A stretch of 64,000 nt of DNA from Ypsolopha sequella (Eukaryota > Arthropoda > Insecta > Lepidoptera > Ypsolophidae), in the NCBI GenBank assembly GCA_934047225.1, contig CAKOHE010000107.1, positions 744,001 through 808,000 on the forward strand, read 5' to 3'. Shown one piece after another: positions 45,338 through 56,288 of this stretch (positions are counted from its first letter, which is position 1; every line of letters starts with the position of its first letter). The notes under the pieces are model-generated. The model did not search any database, was not told where the DNA came from, and saw nothing but the letters and a program-made list of their open reading frames with translations. A program made the position numbers and the translations under genes.

Positions 45338-45541
45338 ATCATCAATCAGCCTAGTTCGTCTACTGCTGGACATAAGCCTTTCTAGGACTTTGCCACTCCC
45401 GGCGGTCATCCTGGAAGAATTGCCCATACTCACACACGCTGGGCAGGCGGGTTGGTGAACTCTCGCACCAGTGACGCCGCTGCCCGTCACCAGTCTGTTC
45501 CATATAAGGCCCGGCTATTAGGGATGGATATACCGCCATCC
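45338..45541 (-). repeat. SINE or LINE tail with RTE-type 3' end, inverted copy
   Basis: Reverse complement of 6089-6322: ctactgctggacataagcct, cgctgcccgtcaccagtctg, tagggatggatataccgcca. Nearly full length; the (GGAT)n tail is reduced to catccatccatc. Confidence 0.75.
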
Positions 45542-45544
45542 ATC

Positions 45545-46530
45545 AGTCCCAGGTATGGTTGGCCTTCTGGTTTTTTGCCTGTGAGCTGTCCGCTTACTCT
45601 CCCCCGAATTACTTCAAGGGGGTCTCCAAGTAAGATGGTGGTACCTCCACAGTCGAGCACAGTCGATGCTGTTAATATCCGCCAATATAAGAAACATGTT
45701 CGCAATACCCAAATAGCACACAAGCAGTATATAAAGGCACTGTACCGCTTCTTTGTTGTATAACAGCGTTTGAAGAGAGTTTGTATATTCCTAAGCCTAT
45801 ATTTGATAGCAGTTGTGCAAGGTAATATCTTGAACTCCATAGTAACTGGTAAAAGGCTAAAACGACGAATTTAAGCGCTACTGTACCCCAAAAAGAGTAA
45901 AAATACTCCATAGTACGGTGATTGTTGACTCCAAAGCGTTGTAACAGTGGTCACTAGCGCGATTCCACTTCTTAAACCGTTTTAATGGATATAGTAAACG
46001 TCTAAGCCAGTTGTAGCAAGCCACCATTACAGTATTTGATAAAGAGATTAATCATGTCGATAAATCAACTTTTCATACCACAGGTCATAATTTAAAAAAT
46101 AAGCATACCCGATTCATTTAAATGTAATGCTGTAATCAAATGAAAAAAGTCCTAATGCCTCATTCGAGAAAAAATTTTAAATTGACCTTGAAAAAATTAT
46201 TGCACTTGATTAATATAAATGACTAAAAATTCCACGAGTTTTGCAAGTGAATGAAATATTTACCTGAATGAATACATATTTTGTCAGTAACCTGATGCTC
46301 GCACTAGTATTTTACGTATGCGAGTGAAAATTCATTCCAATTAATTACTGTAAAAGCGAAAGTTTGTACTTTAGCTTTACAGTATCTTATTTTGAAACGT
46401 AATTAGTAGCGACATTTGTGATGCGAGGTTCAACAGTTTAAAATATGACCAACCCACAAATGCACTAAGGGTGTGGCCAAATACTAATAATTTAATTAAC
46501 TTATTGCTCATATGTCTTTATATTAAAGTT
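45545..46530. other. noncoding DNA
   Basis: No supported gene. Overlapping frames of 80-117 codons near 45450-45910 lack domains and cross a repeat boundary. Confidence 0.4.
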
Positions 46531-46539
46531 TAATTTTGA

Positions 46540-46737
46540 ATGTGACCCTACGTCTTTTGAAGCTTTATCGATAGGGATTGTTTTGTGGATTCTACGAATT
46601 CACAATGTCTTCCAAAGGTAACGTGAAGAAACTAGAACGAAGTTGCGACCTTATGTCACAACGTCATAGGGACCAAGTTATTAAGTATAAAAACGCATAG
46701 ATGCACTCTTTATTTAGCAGAGGTTATATTTGGCGCC
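46540..46737 (+). repeat. candidate LTR end with PBS-like TTGGCGCC
   Basis: tgtgaccctacgtcttttga starts the segment. A TATA box (tataaaa, 46686) lies 45 bp before ttggcgccag at 46730, a Gypsy-type primer-binding site. The short distance from TATA to PBS is odd. No second LTR seen. Confidence 0.3.
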
Positions 46738-46739
46738 AG

Positions 46740-48100
46740 AAGAATTTTTTTTAATAGAGTTCATAGGCCATAAAACAGATAGATTAATTGGTCGACGAGT
46801 AGTTGTCAGGTTTTATGATCAGAAACCATGTTACAGTTTTTTTCGGTCATCTCGAGAAGTTGTACGGGGACACAGAGCTGCAAAACATACAGAGGGTGAA
46901 ATATTTTGTGATTAAATTTGTACTGAAAGACTCAAATTCTGAAAAACTGCTTTTGATTATAAATTAACAACTAAATGACTCAAGATTATGACTCTGAGAC
47001 ATATTTTTCTAGTTTTAAACGTAAACCAATCAGTGTTGTTTTTAAAGTACGTTAGTGAAGGCAGAAGAAGTGGAGGCAGGCTTTGACAGTCGAAGGTATT
47101 TTATAATATCCTTTTACATTTAAAATAGAGAAGTTTTATTCAGAAGGATGTTTAAATTTCTATATTTTTAGTTTATTTCTATTTTAACTTAGACTATGAG
47201 GCAACAACACTGTATTTTTCGATACTCTGTATATTGCAGCGGACGAAATACCATAAAATTTAATGTGTTTCACACTCTTGACTGTTTTTGTTGAATTTAG
47301 CGAAAACAAACCTCAAGTAGGGTTTGACAACTAATTAATTAATAAAATAATGTGTCTGGAAGGGGGCGTGACCAGAAATGGTCAGGGAAATCGTCAGGGA
47401 GTTGCGCAGGAGCAACGTGAAAGCTGGGCAGTCGGTTTTGGGGAAGAAAACGGGACGGATCGCCGGGTTGATGGCCATCAACGTATAATAAAATTACATC
47501 ATATCGGTTTCCCCTTGGCCTAACGGATACGCGCTTTTTAGTTCGGGAGAATAAATCGTAGACGCGTGCGGTTCGGTTTTTGTTCGGTTCGCTAAAGTGT
47601 GTAAGAGTGTTTTATTTCTGAAAAGTACGAGTGATTTAAATCGAAAATAAGCAAACAAAATAACGGATTAAGATATAGAGTCACCGGTTAAATTAACACG
47701 AGCGTAAACCACATATATATATTCTATATTTTAAGAATTTATATCAACAGTTTATTTATTTACAGCAATTTTATATTTATCACTTATTTTATTCGAAATC
47801 TAGATTCCGGAGAAGGCGTCACTATATATTTCTGTTCCAACGTTTTGCTGAGATTTCTAGAGTTTGCGAGAGGAGGCATTATATAGGGCCACGAGAAACC
47901 AACGAGATTTCGCTTTATTTCCTTTATAGCAGGTTACAGCTGGCAGCATATATTTGTATATTTCTCTTCTAGTTTTTCTTCATACAGATACGTCGAGTGC
48001 AGAAATAATGGCTCCTCTCAATTTTTTTTGTTTATTTCGAATTCTAGCTTTTATTTACTTTTCTGAGAATGTTGATGTGTGCTACTTTATTTAGATATTA
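46740..48100. other. noncoding DNA with one GC-richer patch
   Basis: No gene seen. 47340-47590 is GC-richer, and an A-box-like tggcctaacggata near 47517 resembles tRNA-Arg, but there is no B box. Confidence 0.4.
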
Positions 48101-48105
48101 GCTAG

Positions 48106-48497
48106 GTACTTCAAGAGGTGGGAACGAGCTATTCAATCCGTGATTGTGGCATAGGGTTCCCGGAAATTCAGTATGCAGTTAGCTCGCCTGAGGACGCCGA
48201 TGTAGATCGTGGTTCAACAAGGGGGCTGGCTGAATTTTCTGCTATTCTTTGCCCATAATCAAGGAGAGCCGAGAGTATAGGAATATTTCATGGGGTTTTC
48301 TAGGTACTTCAAGAGGTGGGGACGAGCTATTTAAACCGTGGTTATAGCATAGGGTTAATGGAAATTCAGTGTGCGGTTAGCTCGCCTGAGAACGCCGATA
48401 TAGATCGTGGTTCAACAAGGGGGCTGGCTGGATTTTCTGCTATTCTTTGTCTATAATCAAGGAGAGCCAAGAGTATAGGAGTGTACTATGGGGCTTT
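48106..48497. repeat. 196-bp tandem duplication
   Basis: Two units, starting gtacttcaagaggtggg at about 48107 and 48303, are alike throughout (ggttcaacaagggggctggc, aatcaaggagagcc). About 90 percent identical by eye. No frame is shared. Confidence 0.92.
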
Positions 48498-49454
48498 TAG
48501 GAAGTACGTAGTTTTTTAGCTTGATCAAGCGTCGTAGGAACTACAGGAGGGATGTATGAAATCAGTTGTGATGGTTTGAAAGTTGGGAAATGCATGGTTT
48601 AAAAATTATAGGGTTTAGGATGGTTGTATCGCATTTTCGCTGGATTTGTAAGGTGGCTAGACTGATTGATGTCTAGTTAGGTCCAAGTTATTAGGTGTGC
48701 TGGGAGACTTGGTTCGTAAAACAACAGTATGCAGGGCCCCCGTTTTCTTCTAGCCCTATTTTAGGTCTAGAATCCCTTGATTATTCTATCCCAACGCAAC
48801 TCAGCGAGCAACGGCCAGAAATCTCTTTTAAATTCCCAACCTTAATATATAAATATATTATATTCATAGACCTAACATATTTTTATTAATATACATAACT
48901 ATGATATAAAACATAACAGTGTTTACGTTACAAATACAAATCGTCTTTGTGCAGTCGCAAGTGAAAGTGTCGTTTTATGTGAAATACGGAACAGCAGTGA
49001 ACGTGATTTCTACCCTTGGCCGTTCGGCTGAAACACGTAGCTAAGTAGCATGCCTTCTCACCTTTTCTTGATAAACCCGGAAGTCGCGTATTTCACTCGG
49101 AGCATATTTTTATTTTTTTTCTTTCTCTTCTTACTTTAATTAACCGTTTTTGTTTTAAACACAACGTATGGGTCTTAGCAGTAGGTAAATTAGACGATCA
49201 CACAATTTAATTTATGGCCAATTTAATTACTAATTGATGTACTTATTAAAGTACATCCACACCCCCCCATCGTAATGTAAGAAGGCGTAAAACCCCTTCA
49301 TTTACATTACCTATATTTATTCATTCGTTATTGACATTTATCCGATCACTTTTAAATCACTTAGGAACATATATTCCTTTGTGTCACGCTATTGAAAATA
49401 TAATGAAAAAACACAGATTTATTTCAGTGTTACAGTCGCGTCGCAATCATGTTT

Positions 49455-49616
49455 AAATTCTATTAAGGTGGTACAAGAACTTATTGTATTTATTTTAGCT
49501 CATACAATCACTTTTCACGCACTTTTGTATGTGTGCAAATTCTATAAAGGTGGTAGAAGAACTTATTATACATTTTTAGGTCCTACAATCACTTTTCACG
49601 CGTCTTTGTGTCGCTA
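49455..49616. repeat. 82-bp tandem duplication
   Basis: aaattctat(t/a)aaggtggta at 49455 and 49537; both units run through tacaatcacttttcacgc. Unrelated in sequence to the other 82-bp array. Confidence 0.9.
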
Positions 49617-49619
49617 AGG

Positions 49620-50320
49620 CCCGTATAAAGTGGGCCCTTTCCAGTGGTATAGAAGTAAATGAGAAGTTCTCTATCGCTACTGTAACGCTTGCTTATGAAG
49701 GTTAAGCCGTTATAAATATCTGTTAAGCGGCCTTTGTAGCGCTTATTATACCGCTTAGGTGCTACTTGGGTAGTAAACCGCATTGTGGTAATTAAGTACA
49801 AGACACATAAAATATATATATATTTAAATCAAACTTAACATACGAAATACATGAGCTAGGTTCAATACAATAATTCAAAGGTCAAAAATAATATAATTTA
49901 TATTTTGACATTAAGCAAAACTCTCTAAATGTGTAAGGAAGGGAGAAAAATGACCGCTTTAGAAGCTTGGAGATAATCGGAGTAACATAAAGACCCAGAT
50001 AATGTTCTATATTAACAGTAACATGTTAACAAATCCTGCATTTTTATTTTTATTTACCTTTTGACATTCACATTTTGATTTTACATCTATTTTCAATAAT
50101 ATTTTCATTTACTTTGACATATATACTAGTATATTAATTATTCTCATTTACTGAGTGCTGACTTGTTTTTAAAAATTACATAAAATTCCTGAATCTTTTG
50201 AAAAAGCGTAATAACCAAAACCGGTCGGCAACTAATTCTGAAATAAACCAGCAAAACATGTACAAGTTTTGGAATATTATTATTGTCTGTTTGATGGTGC
50301 AGTGGATATGTATGAATGAA
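49620..50320. other. noncoding DNA
   Basis: A 70-codon minus-strand frame (49589-49801) covers gtataataagcgctacaaag-type sequence, which looks like a dispersed repeat rather than a gene. The rest is AT-rich. Confidence 0.4.
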
Positions 50321-50329
50321 CTAATGAAT

Positions 50330-50450
50330 CGACACTTTATTGTACAAAAAAGACACTAAAAGATAAATACAGATTTGAAAAAATTAATTTGTACAGAGGC
50401 GGAATTATCACTTGTAGCGATTTCTTCCAGACAACTTTTGTTTATTAAAG
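50330..50450 (-). repeat. LINE 3' UTR-like repeat, copy 3
   Basis: On the minus strand gttgtctggaagaaatcgct, aagtgataattccgcctc and ttgtacaataaagtgtc. Third copy of the tail seen at 17290-17525. Confidence 0.6.
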
Positions 50451-50694
50451 AAATTATTAAAATACGAAAAATGGGGTACAGACAACGATGATACAAACAT
50501 TCTGTAAATAAGGTCAAAAATCAATAAAGTATAAATATAAATGTACTTAACAACTCGTATATTATATAAATGTACTACCTACCTAATTAAACTGACACCT
50601 TACTTACATAAATTAACTTGAAAAATTAACAAGAATATAATAATAAATACATTTAAATAGTGTATGTATTTACAATAATATCAATAAGGCATTG

Positions 50695-50880
50695 GAATGG
50701 AGACCACGTACAGCAAAGCGCAGCGTAGGCCGCCCTCGTGCCCGCTGTACTGACGATCTGAAGGACATTGCGGGTGGCGGCTGGATGAGGATGACTGAGG
50801 ACCGCCAAGGGTGGCGTAATATTGGGGAGGCCTATGTCCAGCAGTGGACGAATACGGGCTGATGGGTGGATGGATGGAAT
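50695..50880 (+). pseudogene. RTE-type LINE ORF2 C-terminus
   Basis: One open frame of 55 codons ending at TGA 50860-50862: RPRTAKRSVGRPRARCTDDL, then AGGGWMRMTEDRQGWRNIGE and AYVQQWT. The GRPxxRWxDDL...AGxxWxxxAxDRxxWxxxxEAYVQQW pattern marks the very end of RTE-like ORF2 in Lepidoptera. Upstream domains are absent (5' truncation). A GGAT-type tail follows the stop. Its 3' end matches the tails at 6089-6322, 45338-45541 and 29175-29215, so it or a close relative probably supplied the machinery that moved them. Confidence 0.85.
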
Positions 50881-51439
50881 AATATCAATAGATTGATTGA
50901 CGACGCTACCAACCTAAAGAATCTTCGTAATGAGATCTGACATTCCTCTTAAGAGACCCCTTTACGATTGATTTTTTCATAGGTATTATCTAGCGACATC
51001 TAACTACGTCTCTATACAAACAAAAAGCAAAATTTGATGAAACACCATCATAATAGTTGTGAGGATATCGTGAATATTGCCTCGTTTTTACACAAAGTTT
51101 AGCAAGTTGTATAATTTTATCTATACTGGAAATAAAAAAAGAGAAATACATACGTCGTTTATGTAAAAAAGACTTAGTTTATACACATTTCTATAAATAA
51201 ACAGTTACCTTTTCATGGGAAACAGTTTTTACCGTTGTTCCATAATGCTGATAGTGAAGTTATTGGTCAAAACATTTAGTTTTGTGATTGGTGGTCAAAC
51301 GGGGAACGTCCCTAGGGACGTGTGCGATACCTCGACTTCTCCCCATCCCCTGCCCCCAGGGACCTCTCATATCAATATTAAAAGTACAACCCGAACAAAC
51401 ATGCTACAAAATGTAATGTTGTTAGTCCGCAGTGTAGAA

Positions 51440-51571
51440 CATATACACCTACATAGGTATACAACACGTCGGTACATAGTAAACATATACACCTACATAG
51501 GTATACAACACGTCGGTACATAGTAAACATATACACCTACATAGGTATACAACACGTCTGTACATAGTAAA
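51440..51571. repeat. 44-bp tandem array, 3 units
   Basis: Units with atatacacctacataggtat start at 51441, 51485 and 51529, almost identical. Each ends cgtcggtacatagtaaac. Confidence 0.95.
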
Positions 51572-51639
51572 CAATCCGAGGAATGTTTGCTCACTCGCTG
51601 CTGAATATTTGATTTGTGCTCGTTTGATTCGAGTCGAGT

Positions 51640-52380
51640 TTACAGGAGCCGGAGGGGTACAAGGGGAGGGACTTACTATTTGTGAAATTATTAAATATTT
51701 TCATTTTGTCCAACAATATTGTAAATTTTAGCAGTCCTATGTTCCGTTCTGCAATGAGTGTTCAGTTAACATTATAACATACATTACAACGTTGATGGCG
51801 CGGGGTCGTCAATAGAATGTAAATGCCCCTCGGCTCGGGTCGACAATATCGCGTCACAGATTGCACCATCATTCATCATCGCGTTTTAATTTAAAACCGT
51901 CACACTGAAGCTGCCGCGCGCCGGAGTCATTTACGAATGACATAACTCACGTGAGTGTGGCGCAACCCCTTCCCACCCCTCGCCCCGTCTGCCCCTACCC
52001 TGGGCCAGTCCCACGCGACCCCGTACACAAATCAGTGCGTTTTTTACCGACGACTTATTTCCATACGACGCGACGGAAGGGTGCGGCGACCAATCACGGC
52101 GCGTCGCACATTTACATACCGACGCTTTGTGCCATGTGGGGATATGCAAAATAGTCAACCTGCAACCCGTTCTCCAATACCGGCAGGTTCTACACTCACT
52201 GCACACCTTCATGTTGCTGAAGTGTAACTCTCTTCACTCTCACTGACACTGGGTGATAATCTACTGAAGTCCCTTTGTCCCGTGCCACGGGCCGCTCGTT
52301 CAAACTTTACCGACTCAACAACTACTATTACAACTATGCAATTCTAGTTTAATTTTTCTGGCCTCTGGACGATCTCTAAC
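51640..52380. other. GC-richer unassigned segment
   Basis: Higher GC than its surroundings, with several short frames on both strands (51931-52227) that shadow each other. A block near 51900-52150 looks promoter- or exon-like but has no recognisable protein or splice pair. Confidence 0.35.
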
Positions 52381-52385
52381 TGTTA

Positions 52386-52769
52386 TACTTATTCAAATAT
52401 GTATTCATTAGATTGGATATTCCACCTTGGATATCTTGCAAGGATCATTTCGCTAGGCTGGGTGTGTTAACCGTACCTTCTTTATACATATACGTATTGT
52501 TATCCGATTTTTCCAAACATATTACTAGGCTAGAAACTCCGGATGACAAAGTACAAAGATTAAATTCGAGGCGCAAAGATGTCCGGATCAATACTGTGCC
52601 TCCCTCGTTGAAAATTGCGGAACACAGTGCTTGCTACCAAGCTGTTAGATATTATAACGCGTTGCCTTTAAGTTTGAAGCTAATTGACTCAACTGGTATT
52701 TTTAAAACTAATCTAAAAAAATTCTTGCTTACGAAATGTCTGTACTCATTGGATGATTTTTTTCTTTGA
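52386..52769 (+). pseudogene. LINE ORF2 C-terminus (CR1/L2-like)
   Basis: A frame of about 118 codons: LDIPPWISCKDHFARLGVLT then VPSLYIYVLLSDF, RLNSRRKDVRINTVPPSLKI, VRYYNALPLSLKLI and a Lys-rich end FKTNLKKFLLTKCLYSLDDFF. The layout (SCKDxFxxLxILTVPSLYIYE..., then YNxLPxxLK and KKFLLxKxFYS) is the typical end of CR1/L2-like ORF2. 5'-truncated. An AT-rich 3' region with aataaataaac lies near 52985. Confidence 0.75.
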
Positions 52770-53162
52770 CAATACTTGACGTCCTGGATCTTTGTCCTTT
52801 ACCTTATACTTTTGACATAAATTTGATAACTAATAGACATTTTATTACTATTACCATTACTATTATTTATTAACATTGCATCAAATTAAGAACCTGATAC
52901 ATACATTGTCATTATAATTTTAAGATTTGTAAAATATGTTAATTATAAGATTGTTTTTCTAATACAATGTAAATTGTTTGAAGAATAAATAAACTGATAT
53001 GAAGTATTAGACATATATTTGCATACAACAGTCAACTAAAGTTACGAAAACCAGATGTAAGAGGAGGAAGTTGGACATAGATGTGTTTCTAAATGCATAT
53101 GTTCCTCTATCTTTCTGTGAGCGTCCATTTACTGATGTAACTCTTTATAAGAGAGAGTGTCC

Positions 53163-53412
53163 CTGTAGGTAGTTGTAATGTGTGTGTGTGTGTGTGAGGC
53201 AGGTCAGTGCGGCGAGATGTCGCCCGGCGGCGCAGCGCTTTCGGGCACGAGTGTGTGTGTACATGAAGCATACGAGTGTGAGTCTATTGATTAGCGCAAT
53301 CAGCGACACCCGCTGCGACTACCTCTCTCTCCTCCCACACCCTGCCCCCCACCCCGCCTGCACCCGCCACGCCACTCTAGACACTGTGCTAGACGAAGCA
53401 TTATATGTATAT
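53163..53412. other. (TG)n microsatellite and short unassigned GC-rich stretch
   Basis: gtgtgtgtgtgtgtgtgag at about 53179-53197, then a GC-rich stretch with a 90-codon frame of no recognised content. Confidence 0.4.
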
Positions 53413-53413
53413 A

Positions 53414-53659
53414 TACAAGGTGAATTTGCAAACATCGTCCAAATTCATACTTGAGCCTTGGTAACTGATCAGCATCATGAACCAATAATGATTTTTGTAA
53501 AATTCATAAAATGAATTCACTCAGGACTGGTAGTGAATTACTATGGGAAGGCGAAATTTCATTATACGAATTTCACAAAAACTGTTATCGATTTATGATG
53601 CTGACCACTTACCAAGCCTCCACTATGAATTTGGACGATGATCATAAAGTCACCTTGTA
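53414..53659. mobile_element. TA-flanked MITE, 246 bp
   Basis: Begins tacaaggtgaatttgcaaac and ends aaagtcaccttgta. Arms of about 105 bp hold mirrored blocks (atcgtccaaattcata with tatgaatttggacgat; gatcagcatcat with atgatgctgacc). Ends 4 bp before the next inverted-repeat element. Fragments of the same family are scattered at 870-1900. Confidence 0.85.
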
Positions 53660-53663
53660 CATA

Positions 53664-54653
53664 TACAGGGTGGAAAAAATTTAAGGGCCCTGGAGGGGAA
53701 CTACCTAAAATCCTTTAGTTAGCTCATTTTGCTGAAAAGAAACATTCCTTTATTTTTTAAAAGAAACAAAACTGCATTCAAAGATCTTCTAAAATTCGCT
53801 TGTCTCACCCGGGAATCGAACCAACTAAAAACTAAAAAATAAACCCTCGCTATTTTATTATACAAATTGGTAGGAATATCGTTCAGGATATAATTTGTCT
53901 AATAAATATTTGGTCTTTGAAATAAAAAAAAGTGAAAACAAGCTTCTAATAAATAAAATTGTTCTTGATACGCCATTATTACACAATGACAGCACGGAAT
54001 GAAAGCAAAACAAAACTAAATTTGAAATTCGAACGAATAGTTATATCGATTTTAAAAATGTTGAAAGTTATCATTCGAATTTTAAATTTGTTGCACCGCG
54101 TTTCAAAATAAAATATTTTCCCTTTTTAAACTTTTCGTCAGTACGCCTACTGCAAGAAGGAATTGTGCTGTGCATAGATTTATAACGATTTTCTTATCGA
54201 AGTCTTCAACAAGGTACTTAAGGTAAACAACATTAGCAAGCTTGTACTTCATACGATGTCTTTGGATGTTAGAGAGATAAGAAAATTAAAACGTGTCATT
54301 TACTTGTTACAAGTGAACAGTATTTTATTAGGTATTGTTAACAAAGAACTTGTAATAAATATTCTATTTCGTGGGTATCTCGTACAACAGATGAGTGTAA
54401 GACCAAATGTTTATTAGACACATTTTATCCTGAACAATAATCCTACCGATTCGTGTAATAAAATAGCGAGGGTTTATTTTTTTCATTTTTAGTTTGTTCG
54501 ATTCCCGGGTGAGACAAGCGAATTCTAGAAGATCTTTGAATGCAGTTTTGTTTCTTTTAAAAAATAAAGGAATGTTTCCTTTCAGTAAAATGAGCCAACT
54601 AAAGGATTTAAGGTAGTTCTCCTCCAGGGCCCATTCATTTTTTCCACCCTGTA
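53664..54653. mobile_element. 990-bp TA-flanked element with ~255-bp inverted arms
   Basis: Starts tacagggtggaaaaaa and ends ttttttccaccctgta. Left arm runs to about 53918 and right arm from about 54399. Both carry ggccctggagg/cctccagggcc, gatcttctaaaattcgcttg/cgaattctagaagatc and aaaccctcgctattttatta. No transposase inside. Each arm contains a tRNA T-arm-like word (ttcgattcccgggtgaga). The 109-codon minus frame at 54364 is a shadow of the right arm. Confidence 0.9.
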
Positions 54654-55127
54654 TACTCGTACTAAAACTCCTTTGCCATAATACTATTCTCAATATTCCT
54701 AGCTGAGCTCATTATCAAATATAATTTTACAACAACAACCGTCCACTCTTTGTTAACGATTACCTAATTTAATTACGATTACCTTAGGTACCAAACTGGT
54801 CTCAAGGTACCGAACTGGTCTCAAATCATTATACCCTTACGGGACATGAGTGCCCTACCTTCGGATTAGAAAGCCGAGACCCGACCACCAGAGATTCATA
54901 TCATCGCTGCGATGAGACAAACGTATTTAAAAGCTTCCTTCACTTCTAGTTTTTCCTAAACATAACTTGTACGTATATAAATTATCTGCATTGTTCAAAA
55001 GCTTCATAAAATCGTTAAAGTGTAAATATAGTTTCTAGTTCCTGTATTTATTGAAAGTATCGATACATTATCGCAACACGTTGTGTATCTAGCACTCGAC
55101 AACAGAGACGAGTGTTGTCGCTATCTG

Positions 55128-55202
55128 CGCTACGAGCGACTTGTTATATAAGCTACGAGCTACGATGTGCTACGAGATGCTACGTGATGCCTACGAGGAT
55201 GC
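55128..55202. repeat. short GCTACGAG/GATGCTACG repeats
   Basis: About six irregular copies of gctacga(g/t) separated by 3-8 bases. The word gatgctacg also occurs in the 82-bp array at 9343. Confidence 0.7.
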
Positions 55203-55459
55203 TATGTGAACCGACATTTTACATATTCCGTATACGTAGCAACTGAATCTAACTTCGTTCACTTAATTCGAGTCCGAAACCAGTCTATCAACTTTTGATA
55301 CTTATTACACAGGTACAACTCGAATCAATAGACCTTGGCAATAGAAATGGCCGCCCGCTCTTTCCGTACTGTCAGTGTAGACCAATCGCACACCTGACAT
55401 ATTACATCACAATATGGGCTTTAAACGATCGACAATGTACACATTGACTGCTATTGTTT

Positions 55460-55600
55460 TTAGGGTTGGGTACTCGAAGGTTGCCAACGAGTCTCTATTC
55501 CTAAGCCTCCACCGTCTATGTGTCTGTCCATCTGTATGTCCGTCTGTCACAGGGGTCTACAACTTTTCACAGAAATTGTATTACTATGTGGCTTATATTA
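55460..55600 (+). repeat. dispersed repeat, GTTCCGTAC family
   Basis: ctattcctaagcctccaccg and tccgtctgtcacaggggtct match the 59167-59330 copy (ctattactaagactccgctg, tccgtctgtcacc). Source of the short Met-starting frames here. Confidence 0.5.
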
Positions 55601-55834
55601 TGGAAAATAATAAAAAAAGCTGAAACCCAAAAAAATCTCGAAAATGTAGCATTTTTTAACGTAAATTACATTTAAAAAAGTTTCTGCTGTATTCCACAGT
55701 AATATATACACGCTGGAAAAGGATAAAAACAGGGATTTGATCAAATCTCTAACACTTTCGACTATTGTGACAAAAATAATTCTGTATATTATCTCCATAA
55801 TCTGCCTGCCGTGATTTCGTTTTTATAAAGTCAG

Positions 55835-56288
55835 GGCTGAAGATGTTAAGAAGTGTATCCTATCCACCTCCTCACAAGCTGTAGAGTGTGATAACATAGG
55901 CTTAGATATGATTTTTCCTATCCTTGATGTGTTGTTGCCTCCTCTTACACAACTCTTTGATAATTTATTGGCCAGCAATACTTTCTCTTCCGCATGGAAA
56001 CAAGCTTTTGTTGTCCCCTTACCTATAATCACAAATCCCACTTCCTTTAAAAATTACCGCTCTATTTATATTTTTCCCTTTTTATCCAAAGTCCTTTAAA
56101 AACTTGTCCATGTTTAGTTTAGTGAATTTCTTTCTCAGAATAATTTGGTTAACCCGCTACAGTTAGGTTTCCGTCCAGGTCATAGCACTGTAACTGCCCT
56201 TGTCAAAGTCACTGATGATATCTGCTTTAATATGTATAAGCAACATCTCGCAGTTCTTACATTGCTCGACTTCAACAATGCTTTCATG
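55835..56288 (+). pseudogene. LINE reverse transcriptase N-terminal part (piece 1 of 3)
   Basis: In one frame with stops: VRAEDVKKCILSTSSQAVE, FDNLLASNTFSSAWKQAFVV, PTSFKNYRSI...FPFLSKVL, a stop, then NLVNPLQLGFRPGHSTVTAL and LAVLTLLDFNNAF. These are reverse transcriptase blocks 1-3 of a Jockey/CR1-like LINE, up to the first catalytic Asp region (LLDFNNAF). Two stops (near 56098 and 56119) replace likely Glu and Gln codons. It does not continue into blocks 4-7. Instead the sequence jumps at about 56288 into endonuclease sequence. Confidence 0.75.

Noticed and set aside
45287..45911. Cluster of 67-117 codon frames
   Set aside because: They overlap an inverted SINE/LINE-tail repeat and its flank, in conflicting frames, with no domain.
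47510..47560. tRNA-Arg-like A box
   Set aside because: Only the A-box word is present; no B box or arm pairing was found.
53182..53454. 90-codon frame after the TG repeat
   Set aside because: It runs from a microsatellite into a MITE and has no recognised content.
54364..54693. 109-codon minus-strand frame
   Set aside because: Lies in the right arm of the 990-bp inverted-repeat element; no domain.
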